From Geodermatophilus sp. YIM 151500 (lineage in GTDB: Bacteria > Actinomycetota > Actinomycetes > Mycobacteriales > Geodermatophilaceae), in NCBI RefSeq assembly GCF_025716945.1, contig NZ_JAOVZT010000019.1, positions 1-53,806 of the forward strand: 53,806 nt of DNA. Direction: 5' to 3'. Shown in pieces: positions 40,666 to 49,791 of the stretch. The notes beneath the pieces were generated by a model. That model saw only the letters and a list, made by a program, of their open reading frames with translations. It had not been told where the DNA came from and searched no databases. Made by a program: the position numbers and the translations under genes. How positions within the stretch are numbered: position 1 is the first letter of the stretch; every line of letters begins with the position of its first letter.

Positions 40666-43392
40666 TCAGGTGTCGAGGGCGAGGGCGACGAGCTCCGTCC
40701 GGCTGGTCACCCCGAGCTTCGCGAAGACGTTGCGCAGGTGGAAGTCGACCGTGCGCGGGCTGAGGAACAGCCGTGCCGCGACGTCGCGGTTCGACAGACC
40801 TTCGCGGACCAGCGCCGCGACCTGCCGCTCCTGCGGGGTCAGCTCCGGCGTGGTGGCGGCAGAGATGTCGCGGCGCCGCGCGGTCTCCCCCGACGCGCGC
40901 AGTTCCTGGCGGGCGCGCTCGGCCCACGTCTCGGCGCGGAGGTCCTCGAACGTCTCCAGTGCGGCCCGCAGGTGCGCCCGGGCGTCGACGCGCCGGCGGG
41001 CGCGGCGCAGGAACGCGCCGTACGCCAGCTCGGTGCGGGCGCGGTCGGGGGCGCGCAGCGACCGGGCGTGGTGCTCCAGGGCCCGCTCGAAGTGGCGACC
41101 GGCGACCTCGCCGTCGGCCAGCAAGGCCCGGCCGTGCTCGACCGAGGCGTGCGCCCAGCCGGTGCCGGTCGGATCGGCGAAGGCCGCCAGCTCGGCCACC
41201 CAGTCCGCCGCGGCGTCGCGGCGCCCTGCTCGGACGGCGGCCTCGAGCCGGTCGACCGCGGCCATCTGCCGCACGGTGGGCAGCCCGATCTGCGCGAACT
41301 GGTGCAGCGCCGCGTCACCGTCGGCGAGTGCCCCCCGGGTCCAGCGGACGAGGTCGCGCACGAGCCCGGCGAGCACGCCCAGCGACCGTTCGGCGGCGAT
41401 CCGCTCCGCGGCGGCCAGATGCTCCCCACCGTCCGCGCCGCCGCGGAGCGCCGCCACCAGGGCCAGCAGCGCGTGGGGCAGCGCGGCCAGCGCCGGCTGC
41501 CCCGAGTTCTCCGCGAGCAGCAGCGACTCGGTGGCGCCCGCGGTGCAGGCCCGCCAGTTGCCGGTGGTGATCTCGCTGAACGCCCGGCGGGTCAGTGCGT
41601 GCAGGATCACCATCGGCGCGGCAGCGGCGCGGCCGGCGGCCAGCAGCCGGCCCTGCAGTCGCAAGGCGGCCGCGTCGTCCCCGACGTACCACGTCGCGAC
41701 GGCCACGTTGACCAGCAGCTCGGAGTCGGCGTCGTCGTCGAGCTCGTCGGCCAGCGCGATCGTCCGCGAGATCGCGGGTGCCGCCTCGGCCCAGGCGCGG
41801 CGGGACACCGCGTCGAGGCCGCGGGTCAGGTCCGCGAGGCAGCGGTCGTGCACCGGTGCGTCCGGTGCCACGGCCCGGACGAGCTCGGCCGGGCCGGGCC
41901 GCACCCCGGCCGACCGCGCACCGACCGCGGCCAGTGCCGCGCCCAGCATGGCCAGGTCGGCCGACCGGCGGGCGTCCGACGCGGCGACCTCGGCGGCGGC
42001 CTGCACGACGATCCGGTAGCCGGTGTCCAGCGAGCCGGTGTTGAACTCGATGTGCCCCTGCAGCCGGCGCAGGTCCGCCCGCAGGGTGGGTCGGGGGACC
42101 AGGGCGAGGCCGGCTTCGGCCAGCACCCGGGCGCGCTGCGGCTGGGCCGCCGTCCAGGCGGAGGAGGCCGCGCGGTGCAGCCGCTCGGCACGCGCCTCGC
42201 CCTCGGACAGCTCGGCGGCCCTCTCCCACGATGCCGAGGCCGCCTCGTGGCCTCCCCGGTGCACCGCGCGCTCGGCGGCCCGGTCCAGTTCGGCCACGAC
42301 GGCCTCGTCGGGCCGGTCCACCGAGGCCGCGAGGTGCCAGGCGCGGCGGTCGGCATCGGCCGCGCCGGTCATCGTCGCCGCCAGCGCGTGGTGCACCCGC
42401 CGTCGCTCCACGCTGGTGACCGCGCCGTAGACGGCGGAGCGGACCAGCGGATGGCGGAGGTCGACCGAGCCGTCCTGCACGCGCACCAGCCCCGACCGCT
42501 CGGCGGCGGCCCACCCCTCGTCGTCGGCGCCCAGCGCGCCCGCGGCCGCACGAACCGTGGTCAGCCGTCCGGAGTCGTCCGCGGCGGCGGCGAGCAGCAC
42601 TGCCTGCGCCGACGCCGGCAGCCGGCGGTAGCGGTCGAGGAAGGCCCGCTCGACGCCCGTGGTGAGCGGCAGCCGGGCGGGCAGGGGTTCGGCGCCGGTC
42701 AGCTGCCGGGCCGGGAGGGCATCGGTGAGCTCGAGCAGGGCCAGCGGGTTGCCGCCCGTGCCCTCGACGAGCGCGCGGCTCACGTCCACCGGCACGGGCA
42801 CACCGGCGCGCTCGGCGAGCAGCGCCCCGGCGGCCACGGGATCGATCCCGGCGAGGACGAGGCCGGGCAGGTCGCCGCCGTCGAACTCCCGGACGTCGCC
42901 GTGGCGGGCGGCGAAGAGCAGGGCGACGCGCTCGTCCTGCAGCCTGCGCGCCACGAACAGCAGGGCGGCCGCCGAGGCGTCGTCGAGCCAGTGTGCGTCG
43001 TCCACCACCGCCAGCACCGGGGCCTGCTCGCCCGCCTCGGCGAGCAGGCTGAGCACGGCGAGGAACACCAGGAACCGGTCCGCGTCGCCCGCGGCGATCT
43101 CGCCGAAGGCGGCCCGCAGGGCGGTCGACTGCGGCGCCGGCAGCCGGTCCGTGCAGCCCAGGGCGGGCCGGAGCAGCCGCTGCAGCGCGGCGAAGGCCAG
43201 CGGCGACTCCGACTCGATGCCCTGGGTGCGCAGGACGGTCATGCCCTCGGCCCGGGCGACCGCGTCGGCCAGCAGGGCCGACTTGCCGACGCCGGGATGA
43301 CCGCGCAGCACGAGAGCCCCACCGCGTCCGGCGGCCGCGTCGGCGAGCAGCGCGTCGACGCGCGCCCGCTCGTCCTCCCGCCCCTGCAGCAC
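40666..43392 (-). CDS. AAA-ATPase LuxR-family transcriptional regulator (second)
   Basis: A 908-residue LAL-type regulator. Walker A is GHPGVGKS (31-38), Walker B VLAVVDDAHWLD (around 125), the middle is helical repeats, and the C-terminal LuxR domain contains LTPQERQVAALV and SPRTVDFHLRNVFAKLG. It is only distantly similar to the regulator at 1586. GTG 43392 is chosen because TAGGCT lies exactly seven bases upstream, suggesting a leaderless transcript; the frame stays open to 43434. The gene begins just 11 bases beyond the stop of a shortened monooxygenase, so its promoter lies inside that gene's 3' end. Target genes are unknown. Confidence 0.93.
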   Translation of the reverse strand: MLQGREDERARVDALLADAAAGRGGALVLRGHPGVGKSALLADAVARAEGMTVLRTQGIESESPLAFAALQRLLRPALGCTDRLPAPQSTALRAAFGEIAAGDADRFLVFLAVLSLLAEAGEQAPVLAVVDDAHWLDDASAAALLFVARRLQDERVALLFAARHGDVREFDGGDLPGLVLAGIDPVAAGALLAERAGVPVPVDVSRALVEGTGGNPLALLELTDALPARQLTGAEPLPARLPLTTGVERAFLDRYRRLPASAQAVLLAAAADDSGRLTTVRAAAGALGADDEGWAAAERSGLVRVQDGSVDLRHPLVRSAVYGAVTSVERRRVHHALAATMTGAADADRRAWHLAASVDRPDEAVVAELDRAAERAVHRGGHEAASASWERAAELSEGEARAERLHRAASSAWTAAQPQRARVLAEAGLALVPRPTLRADLRRLQGHIEFNTGSLDTGYRIVVQAAAEVAASDARRSADLAMLGAALAAVGARSAGVRPGPAELVRAVAPDAPVHDRCLADLTRGLDAVSRRAWAEAAPAISRTIALADELDDDADSELLVNVAVATWYVGDDAAALRLQGRLLAAGRAAAAPMVILHALTRRAFSEITTGNWRACTAGATESLLLAENSGQPALAALPHALLALVAALRGGADGGEHLAAAERIAAERSLGVLAGLVRDLVRWTRGALADGDAALHQFAQIGLPTVRQMAAVDRLEAAVRAGRRDAAADWVAELAAFADPTGTGWAHASVEHGRALLADGEVAGRHFERALEHHARSLRAPDRARTELAYGAFLRRARRRVDARAHLRAALETFEDLRAETWAERARQELRASGETARRRDISAATTPELTPQERQVAALVREGLSNRDVAARLFLSPRTVDFHLRNVFAKLGVTSRTELVALALDT

Positions 43393-43399
43393 GCGGGCG

Positions 43400-43405
43400 A
43401 GCCTA
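43400..43405 (-). promoter_or_regulatory. Putative -10 box for leaderless LuxR transcript
   Basis: TAGGCT on the - strand, seven bases before GTG 43392: the same hexamer type and spacing as at 37664. No ribosome site precedes the start. The box overlaps the stop codon of the shortened monooxygenase. Confidence 0.45.
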
Positions 43406-44179
43406 GAACCGGCAGGGTCCGGCGCCGGCTGCACACCGGCGCCGGGCGGTGCGCCTGCGACTCAGGCGGCGGCCGAGCCGTGAGTCCACCGAGGCGCGGA
43501 TCAGCCCGGTGCGGGTCAGCCACCAGAACAGGTCCCGGCCGAGCGGACGCTGCGGCACCGCCCGCGGGCGGCTCCCCACGGCGAGGGCGACCTCGCGGCC
43601 GGCGGCCGCGAGCTCCTCGGCGATCTGCACCCCGGAGTTGCCGGCCCCGACGACGAGCACGGGGCCCACCGGAAGCTGCCCCGGACGGCGGTACGCCGAG
43701 CTGTGCGGCTGGACCACCTCGGGCGCCAGGTGCTGCGCGAGGGCCGGGACGCGCGGGACCGAGAACGGCCCGGTGGCGACGACGACCTGGCGGGCCCGCA
43801 GGGTGCCGGTCGGGGTCTCGGCCGCGAAGTGGTCGCCGGACCGGCGCAGCCGGATGACGCGGGTACGCAGCCGCACGGGCAGGTCGGGGGTCGCCGCGTA
43901 CCGCTCCAGGTAGTCGGCCACGTCGTCCTTGCCGGGGTAGGTGCCGGCGTCGCCCGGGAAGGGCAGGTCCGGCAGGGAGTCGTGCTCGGCGGCGGTGCAC
44001 AGCCGCAGCGAGTCCCAGCGGAACCGCCAGACGTCGCCGGTCCGCTCCCCTGCGTCCACCAGCAGGAAGCGCACGTCGCGCTGCTGCAGGTACCGGCCCA
44101 GGGCGAGGCCGGCCTGACCGGCGCCGACGACGAGGACGTCGAGGGTCTCGGCGGGGGATGTCGTGGTCACGGAGGGCAT
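43403..44179 (-). CDS. C-terminally shortened flavin monooxygenase (CzcO-like)
   Basis: A 258-residue flavin-dependent monooxygenase-like protein. The FAD motif is VVGAGQAGLALG near residue 17, and the NADPH motif GPVLVVGAGNSGVQ near residue 190. Family members are usually about 350-400 residues. Here the sequence stops after DLFWWLTRTGLIRASVDSRL and a short Arg-rich tail, and lacks the closing segment with the conserved ATGxxPD-type motif. None of the other - strand frames before 43392 continues the protein. It may be a decayed gene or a minimal variant. ATG 44179 is used; GTG 44170 has better ribosome-site spacing. It lies 21 bases after the copper ATPase gene. Confidence 0.75.
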   Translation of the reverse strand: MPSVTTTSPAETLDVLVVGAGQAGLALGRYLQQRDVRFLLVDAGERTGDVWRFRWDSLRLCTAAEHDSLPDLPFPGDAGTYPGKDDVADYLERYAATPDLPVRLRTRVIRLRRSGDHFAAETPTGTLRARQVVVATGPFSVPRVPALAQHLAPEVVQPHSSAYRRPGQLPVGPVLVVGAGNSGVQIAEELAAAGREVALAVGSRPRAVPQRPLGRDLFWWLTRTGLIRASVDSRLGRRLSRRRTARRRCAAGAGPCRF

Positions 44180-44200
44180 CCTCTCGGGAGCGTGTCGGGG

Positions 44201-47200
44201 TCAGCGGGCCTCGACCGTGAAGGGCACGGTGAGGACGTCGCCGTCCGCCGTCCGGAACTGGCCCCACAGCCGGTGGACGCCCGGGGTGGCGAACTCGGTG
44301 TGGACGTCGAGCTGCGGGCCGAACTCCTGGCCGGGGAGGGCGAACACCGGATCGCCGTCGGCGTCCTCGACGTCGGCGTGCTCGTGGGCGAAGGCGCTGC
44401 CGTCGGCCGGCATCACGACGACGTGGCCGGCGGCGGCGAGGTAGGGCCGCAGGTCGTCGACCGGCCGGCCGGTGGCGGCGTCGGTGAAGGAGAAGGCGAG
44501 CTCGCTCTCGCGCCCGGCCACGGCATCGCCGGACAACTCGACGCGGATGCCGTCGACGACCTGGGTGCGCGGACCGGCCGCGAGGGTGACCGGCGCGGGC
44601 TCCGCACCGGTGATGCGCACGGTCTGCGCGTCGTGCAGGTCACCCATCTCGCCCCGGAGCCGGAACTCGGTGTCGATCCGGTACGTGCCGGCGGTCGGGA
44701 ACACCAGCTCGACGGCGAGCTCGCCGGGCCGGCCGGTCGGCTCGGGGTGCACGTGCGCGAACGTGCCGAGGTCGGCGCGGGTCGCGATGAGGTGCGCCCA
44801 CACCTCGTGGCTGCGGGACAGGTCGGCCACCGGCTCGCCGGTGGCGGCGTCGATCAGGCGGACGACGACGAGCGCCGGCTCCCCGGGACGGACGTCGTCC
44901 GGCAGGTCGATGCGGACGGCGACGCCGGCGTCATCGGCCGCGGCCGGGTCGATCTCCGCGGTCATCATCGTGCTCATCGCCGGGCGCATCGGCATGCCGG
45001 TGGACTGGGTCCAGGCGAGCACGCCGTTCATCCCGCGCGAGGCGGCGTCCGTGCGGCTGAGCGCGGTCAGGCCGGCGCCGACGGCCAGGGCGGCCACGGC
45101 GACCGTGCCGAGGAAGGCGTACTGGCCGAGCCGGGTCCGCAGCGGTGGCCGGAGGATCTCCGCGACGCCGGTCGGGCGCCGGAAGCCGCGCAGCCGCAGC
45201 GCGTTGGTGACCACGCTGACCGAGCTCATCGCCATCGCCGCCGCGGCCAGCACCGGGTCGAGCAGCAGGCCGTCGGCCCAGTACAACGCCCCGGCGGCCA
45301 CCGGGATCAGCAGCACGTTGTACGCGAACGCCCAGGCCAGGCCCTGCTTGATCGTGGTGACCGTCTGCCGGGACAGCGCGATCGCCGACACGATGCCGCG
45401 CAGGTCGCCGCCGAGGAGCGTGACGTCGGAGGCGGCGACGGCCACGTCGGTGCCGGTGCCGACGGCGATGCCCAGGTCGGCCTGGGCCAGCGCCGGGGCG
45501 TCGTTGATGCCGTCGCCGCACATGGCGACGACGTGGCCCTCGGCCTGCAGCGCCGCCACCCGGGCCGCCTTGTCCGACGGCCGGACCTCGGCGAGGACGT
45601 TCGCGATGCCGACCTCGGCGGCGACGGCGCGGGCCGTGGCCTCGGTGTCGCCGGTGAGCATCCACACCTGCAGGCCGATCGCCTCCAGCTGGGCGATCGC
45701 CTCGGCCGACTCGGGCCGGACCGGGTCGGCCACGGCGACCAGCGCGGCCGGCCGGCCGTCGACGGCGACGTACACCGGGGTGGCGGCCGCCCGCGCGGCC
45801 GCGTCGGCGGCGGCGGTCAGCGGCGCGACGTCGATCCCGGCGGCGGCCATGAGGGCGTGGTTGCCGATGCGCACGCGGTGCGCACCCACGGTGGCCTCGA
45901 TGCCGGCGCCGGGCAGCGCCTCGAACGCGCCGAGGGCGGGCACCGCCAGCCCGCGCCCGCGGGCGGCGGCGACCAACGCCTCGCCGAGCGGGTGCTCGCT
46001 GCCGGTCTCGGCCGCGGCGGCCAACGCCAGCACGTCGTCCTCCCGCCAGGTTCCGGCCGTGGTGACCCAGGTGACCTCGGGCCGGCCGCGGGTGATCGTG
46101 CCGGTCTTGTCGAGCACCACGGCGGTCAGCCGCTTCGCCGTCTCGAGCGCCTCGCCGTCGCCGACGAGGATGCCGAGCTCCGCGGCGCGGCCGGTGCCGA
46201 CCATGACCGCGGTCGGCGTGGCCAGCCCGAGGGCGCACGGGCAGGCGATGATCAGGACGGCGATCGTCGTGCCGATGGCCATGGTCAGCCGCCCGGTGTC
46301 GGGGCCGAACAGGGCCCAGCCGGCGAAGGTGAGGACGGCGGCGACGAGCACGGCGGGCACGAACCAGGACGACACCCGGTCGGCCAGCCGCTGCATCGGC
46401 GCCCGGAAGCCCTGGGCGTCCTCGACCAGCCGGACGATCTGCGCCAGGGTCGTATCGGCCCCGACCGCGGTGGCGCGGAGCAGCACCGATCCCGTGCGGT
46501 TGAGGGTGGCGCCGATCACCGAGTCGCCGACGGACTTCTCGACCGGCAGGGGCTCGCCGGTGAGCATGCTCTCGTCCACCGTGGAGGCGCCCGCGGTGAC
46601 GACGCCGTCGACCGGGACCTTCTCGCCCGGGCGGACGCGCACCAGGTCGCCGACGGCGACCTCCTCGACCGGCACGTCTACCTCGACGTCGCCACGGACG
46701 ACGCGGGCCGTCCGCGGTGCCAGGCCGACGAGGGCGGTGATCGCGGCGGCCGTTCGCTTCTTCGCCCGCCCCTCCATCCACCGGCCCAGCAGCACCAGGG
46801 CGACGATCACCAGCGACGTCTCGTAGTAGACGTGCAGCGGCAGGCCCCACCGCTCGGCCGCCGCCGGCCACAGGGTGACGAAGGCGCTGTAGCCGTAGGC
46901 GACCAGCGTGCCGAGGGCGACCAGCGTGTTCATGCTGGTGGCGCGGTGGCGGGCGGCCGCCCAGGCGGCGGTGTAGATGCCGCGGCCGGCCCAGAACTGG
47001 ACGACGGTCGCGACGACCAGGATCGCCGGCATCAGCCAGTCCATGGCGTCGATCGGCAGCGGCACGTACATCAGCACCATCAGGCCGAGGCCCGCGGTCA
47101 GGGCGACCTGCCAGCGGCGCCGCAGGCCGGCCAGCTCGGCGTCGCGCGGATCCGCGTCGGCCGGGCCGGGCCGGTCGGCGTCCGGCGCGGTGGTCGCCTC

Positions 47201-47461
47201 GTCGCGGCGCGGGGTGGCGGTGTAGCCGGCCGCCTCCGCGGCCCGCGCGAAGTCCGCCGTCCCCACGCGGGTGGGGTCGTGGTCGACCGTCGCCGTCCCC
47301 GTGGCCAGGTTGACGCGGGCGTCGAGGACGCCGTCCAGCCGCTGCAGGGCCTTCTCGACGCGCGCGACGCAGGACGCGCAGGTCATGCCACCGATGTCGA
47401 GCGCGCAGGTCTGGACCACCGGGGTCCCGGTGGCCGGGGTGGGCGGCACCGTCGTCGTCAT
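44201..47461 (-). CDS. copA: Copper P1B-ATPase fused to an extracytoplasmic copper-handling domain
   Basis: A 1086-residue copper-exporting ATPase. It has an N-terminal heavy-metal domain with GGMTCASC (C28, C31), six-plus-two membrane helices, MLTGEP, the transport-site CPC at 407-409, phosphorylated D451 in DKTGT, and GDGINDAP. After the last helix near residue 810 comes a Met-rich linker ([12 protein letters not shown], about 818-834) and a ~250-residue domain with two or more beta-sandwich-like repeats ending [13 protein letters not shown]. It contains FAHVHPEP and [10 protein letters not shown]. Typical CopA enzymes are 700-850 residues and end soon after the last helix. The extra part probably accepts Cu(I) outside the membrane. 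ATG 47461 follows GAGGAGA. Confidence 0.92.
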   Translation of the reverse strand: MTTTVPPTPATGTPVVQTCALDIGGMTCASCVARVEKALQRLDGVLDARVNLATGTATVDHDPTRVGTADFARAAEAAGYTATPRRDEATTAPDADRPGPADADPRDAELAGLRRRWQVALTAGLGLMVLMYVPLPIDAMDWLMPAILVVATVVQFWAGRGIYTAAWAAARHRATSMNTLVALGTLVAYGYSAFVTLWPAAAERWGLPLHVYYETSLVIVALVLLGRWMEGRAKKRTAAAITALVGLAPRTARVVRGDVEVDVPVEEVAVGDLVRVRPGEKVPVDGVVTAGASTVDESMLTGEPLPVEKSVGDSVIGATLNRTGSVLLRATAVGADTTLAQIVRLVEDAQGFRAPMQRLADRVSSWFVPAVLVAAVLTFAGWALFGPDTGRLTMAIGTTIAVLIIACPCALGLATPTAVMVGTGRAAELGILVGDGEALETAKRLTAVVLDKTGTITRGRPEVTWVTTAGTWREDDVLALAAAAETGSEHPLGEALVAAARGRGLAVPALGAFEALPGAGIEATVGAHRVRIGNHALMAAAGIDVAPLTAAADAAARAAATPVYVAVDGRPAALVAVADPVRPESAEAIAQLEAIGLQVWMLTGDTEATARAVAAEVGIANVLAEVRPSDKAARVAALQAEGHVVAMCGDGINDAPALAQADLGIAVGTGTDVAVAASDVTLLGGDLRGIVSAIALSRQTVTTIKQGLAWAFAYNVLLIPVAAGALYWADGLLLDPVLAAAAMAMSSVSVVTNALRLRGFRRPTGVAEILRPPLRTRLGQYAFLGTVAVAALAVGAGLTALSRTDAASRGMNGVLAWTQSTGMPMRPAMSTMMTAEIDPAAADDAGVAVRIDLPDDVRPGEPALVVVRLIDAATGEPVADLSRSHEVWAHLIATRADLGTFAHVHPEPTGRPGELAVELVFPTAGTYRIDTEFRLRGEMGDLHDAQTVRITGAEPAPVTLAAGPRTQVVDGIRVELSGDAVAGRESELAFSFTDAATGRPVDDLRPYLAAAGHVVVMPADGSAFAHEHADVEDADGDPVFALPGQEFGPQLDVHTEFATPGVHRLWGQFRTADGDVLTVPFTVEAR

Positions 47462-47675
47462 GGGGATCTCCTCGTCGGGCTGTTCCAGCGGCCGGCAGCG
47501 TCGATCCGGGGCGGGCGGCCTCGCGCCGGGAGAACCGCCGGGTCGGTCACCGGCCGGCCGCCGTCGGCCGCATGGGCGTCGTCGGGACGGATGTGATCCG
47601 GGTCTCATCCCGTCGGGGTGACGACGTGCGCCGGGGGCTCCCGCGGCCCGGGGAGAGGAGGCATGCTTCCCCGCC

Positions 47676-48218
47676 ATGACGGTGACCGCAGGCGTACCGG
47701 ACCTCGTCGCCTCGTCGACGGCCGCCCTCGCCGCCGAGCAGTGGCGGGTGGCCGGCGCGCTGAGCGCCGTCTCGTCCCGGGGGGCCTGGCGGGCCCGGCT
47801 GTCCCCCGACGCCAGGTGGCAGCTGGTCCGCGTGGGGCACTTCCCCGCGTACGCCGCGGAACTCGACTGGACGCCGCGCGAGATCGCCGGGCACCTGCGG
47901 GACAGCGCGCGCGTCTTCACCGAGCGGATCCGGCGGCTGTGCGCCGAGGACGAGCCGCGGGTGGCCGACTTCGTGACCGACTCTCCGGAGCGGGTCGCGG
48001 ACTACCGGGCCACGCCCCCGGACGTGCTGCTGGACCAGCTCCGGACGGCGCAGGCCGAGCTGCTGCAGGCGGTCGCCGGCGTGGGCGTCGGCGAGCTCTC
48101 GCGCCGCGGGGTGCACGAGGTCGACGGCCCGTTCACGCTGGCCGACGTCCTCCGCTTCCTCCCCGACCACCAGCGTGACCACGCCGAGCAGCTGAGGGCC
48201 CTGCTCCCCCGCCGGTGA
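47676..48218 (+). CDS. DinB-family protein
   Basis: A 180-residue four-helix protein of the DinB/YfiT-like superfamily. Candidate metal histidines lie in [17 protein letters not shown] and near the end in [10 protein letters not shown], the usual three-His arrangement. Actinobacterial members include thiol transferases using mycothiol or bacillithiol-like cofactors, but many are unassigned. The ATG at 47676 has GAGGAGG about 14 bases upstream, farther than ideal, so the start is only fairly sure. It is divergent from the copper ATPase across a 214-base region and precedes the CopZ-like gene by 123 bases. Confidence 0.82.
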   Translation: MTVTAGVPDLVASSTAALAAEQWRVAGALSAVSSRGAWRARLSPDARWQLVRVGHFPAYAAELDWTPREIAGHLRDSARVFTERIRRLCAEDEPRVADFVTDSPERVADYRATPPDVLLDQLRTAQAELLQAVAGVGVGELSRRGVHEVDGPFTLADVLRFLPDHQRDHAEQLRALLPRR

Positions 48219-48244
48219 CCCGCCGGCGCTGCGCGCCCGCGCTC

Positions 48245-48261
48245 GGGTGACCTGATCACCC
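48245..48261. promoter_or_regulatory. Inverted repeat upstream of the CopZ-like gene
   Basis: GGGTGA (48245-48250), five bases, then TCACCC (48256-48261) form a perfect dyad 80 bases before the chaperone start. It could bind a metal-responsive regulator, but it does not match the CsoR or CueR operators I know. Confidence 0.35.
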
Positions 48262-48341
48262 TGGCGGTTTCCCCGGCGCGAGGCCGGCGCGGCCGCCCCG
48301 AACCTCGGTGTCGTCCCAGCACGACGACCGAGGAGTTCCCG

Positions 48342-48575
48342 ATGCTCACCAGCACCCCCCGCGCCTTCGTCGGCAGCACCACCGTGTCGGTGCGCGGCAT
48401 GACCTGCGGCCACTGCGAGCGCGCCGTCACCGAGGAGATCGGCCGCGTGGACGGCGTCCGCGGCGTCTCCGTCGACCTCGCCGCCGGCACCGTGACCGTC
48501 ACCGTCGAGCACCCGGTCGACCGCGCCGACATCGCCGCCGCGATCGACGAGGCCGGTTACGCGCTCGTCCCCTGA
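48342..48575 (+). CDS. CopZ-like heavy-metal-associated (HMA) protein
   Basis: A 77-residue single HMA domain with GMTCGHC at residues 19-25 (C22 and C25 bind Cu(I)) and the ferredoxin-like ending AAIDEAGYALVP. It should ferry Cu(I) in the cytoplasm, most likely to the N-terminal HMA domain of the ATPase encoded divergently at 44201-47461. The ATG at 48342 is preceded by GAGGAG. A dyad at 48245 may be its operator. The next gene downstream encodes a Met/His-rich membrane protein. Confidence 0.94.
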   Translation: MLTSTPRAFVGSTTVSVRGMTCGHCERAVTEEIGRVDGVRGVSVDLAAGTVTVTVEHPVDRADIAAAIDEAGYALVP

Positions 48576-48701
48576 CCCGCCCGGCCGGCCGGCCGGTCGC
48601 GAGCCCGGTGACCACCCCGGTGCTCCCGCCGGCGCGAGGCGCGTCGCCTCCGCGGTCGGATCGGCCCGCCCCGTCCCCTCCAGCCTGCGAAGGATCCCCC
48701 G

Positions 48702-49217
48702 ATGCCTCCCGTGAACATCCCGCCTCCCGTGAACATCCCGCCTCCCGTGAACATCCCGCCCACCGTCCCCGCCCACGCCCCCGTGCCGGCCGAGGTCGTC
48801 GCCCGCGCCGGCGAGCAGACCGCCGCCCGCCGGCGCCGCTGGCGGAAGTACGTCGTCCACTACCTGGAGATGGTCGTCGCCATGGCCGTCGGCATGGTCG
48901 TCCTGCACCCGGTGTGGGCCTGGGCGTTCGCCGCGCTCGGCTGGTCCGCGGTGCTCGACCGACCGGAGCCGATGGCGCTGGTGATGGCGACCAACATGAC
49001 CGTCGCGATGTCGGCCTGGATGAAGGTCCGCGGCCACGGCCGGCGCCCGATCGCCGAGATGGCTGCGGCCATGTACCTGCCGTTCGTCGTCCTCTTCGTG
49101 CCGATGTGGGCCGGCGTGCTCTCCGCCGACGGCATGCTCCTCTGGGGGCACGTGCTGATGCTGTTCGCGATGGCCGGCGCCATGGCCATCCGCCCGCACG
49201 AGTACGCCCACTGCTGA
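48702..49217 (+). CDS. Met/His-rich membrane protein with PPVNIP repeats
   Basis: A 171-residue membrane protein of unknown function. Residues 2-19 are three identical PPVNIP repeats. An Arg-rich segment near 45 is followed by about four helices: around 50-77 (VVHYLEMVVAMAVGMVVLH), 89-106 (MALVMATNMTVAMSAWM), 118-137 and 143-163. The helices are unusually rich in Met, with histidines at or near membrane edges (VVHYLEM, VLHP, RGHGR, WGHVLM, HEYAHC). Together with the CopZ-like gene 126 bases upstream this suggests copper sensing or transport, by inference. The ATG at 48702 follows AAGGA by seven bases. I do not know a named family. Confidence 0.8.
   Translation: MPPVNIPPPVNIPPPVNIPPTVPAHAPVPAEVVARAGEQTAARRRRWRKYVVHYLEMVVAMAVGMVVLHPVWAWAFAALGWSAVLDRPEPMALVMATNMTVAMSAWMKVRGHGRRPIAEMAAAMYLPFVVLFVPMWAGVLSADGMLLWGHVLMLFAMAGAMAIRPHEYAHC
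48705..48758 (+). repeat. Three perfect 18-bp coding repeats
   Basis: CCTCCCGTGAACATCCCG occurs three times without change, directly after the ATG, encoding PPVNIP each time. The perfect identity suggests recent slippage; each unit also carries an in-frame GTG that could serve as an alternative start. Confidence 0.9.
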
Positions 49218-49278
49218 TCCGCGTGGCGGGCGGGGGCCGGCGCCCCCGTCCGCCTCGACGACCCCGGGAGGACTGCCC

Positions 49279-49743
49279 GTGCCGATCGGACCCGGTCACG
49301 TCGAGGTCCGCCGTGCCGAGCCGGCCGACGCCGCGACGGTGCGCGCGATGCTCGTCGAGCTGGCCGCGGAGGACGACCCCACCCACACCGTCGAGGTGAC
49401 GCCCGAGCGATGGGCCGAGATGCTGGCCCGCCGGGATGTCGTCGTCCTGCTGGCCGAGCGCGACGGCGTCCCCGTCGGATACGTCTCCGCCGTCCGCAAG
49501 CTGCACCTGTGGCTCGGCTCCGACGTCCTGGCCCTCGACGACCTCTACGTAAGGCCCGGGCACCGGGACGCCGGCGTCGGGCGGCTGCTGATGACCGAGC
49601 TGGCCCGCCGGGCAGGCGGACGGCTGATCCGCTGGGAGATGCGCGAGGACAACATCGCGGCGCAGCGCTTCTACCGGCGCCTGGGCGCGACGCTGCGGAC
49701 CAAGGTGGTGGCCGCGTGGTGGCCGGGGTCACAGCCGCGCTGA
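49279..49743 (+). CDS. GNAT-family N-acetyltransferase
   Basis: A 154-residue GCN5-related acetyltransferase. The opening VEVRRAEPADAATVRAML is the usual first strand and helix. The acetyl-CoA-binding motif A is LYVRPGHRDAGVGRLLMTEL (Q/R-x-x-G-x-G/A form), and motif B has NIAAQRFYRRLGA. The substrate, protein or small molecule, cannot be inferred. The GTG at 49279 has GGGAGGA six bases upstream. It lies between the Met-rich membrane protein and nadE on the same strand. Confidence 0.93.
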   Translation: MPIGPGHVEVRRAEPADAATVRAMLVELAAEDDPTHTVEVTPERWAEMLARRDVVVLLAERDGVPVGYVSAVRKLHLWLGSDVLALDDLYVRPGHRDAGVGRLLMTELARRAGGRLIRWEMREDNIAAQRFYRRLGATLRTKVVAAWWPGSQPR

Positions 49744-49791
49744 CCTGCCCTCGCCTGGTCACCCGCTCCGCCGAGCGGGAAGACTGGGGTC

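Noticed and set aside
43703-47596. 1297-codon + strand open frame opposite copA
   Set aside because: Low-complexity Gly/Arg/Asp-rich shadow; the - strand frame is an unmistakable P-type ATPase.
47560-47640. Copper-responsive operator between copA and the DinB-like gene
   Set aside because: Several imperfect inverted repeats occur around GGATGTGATCC, but arms are short and match no operator I know.
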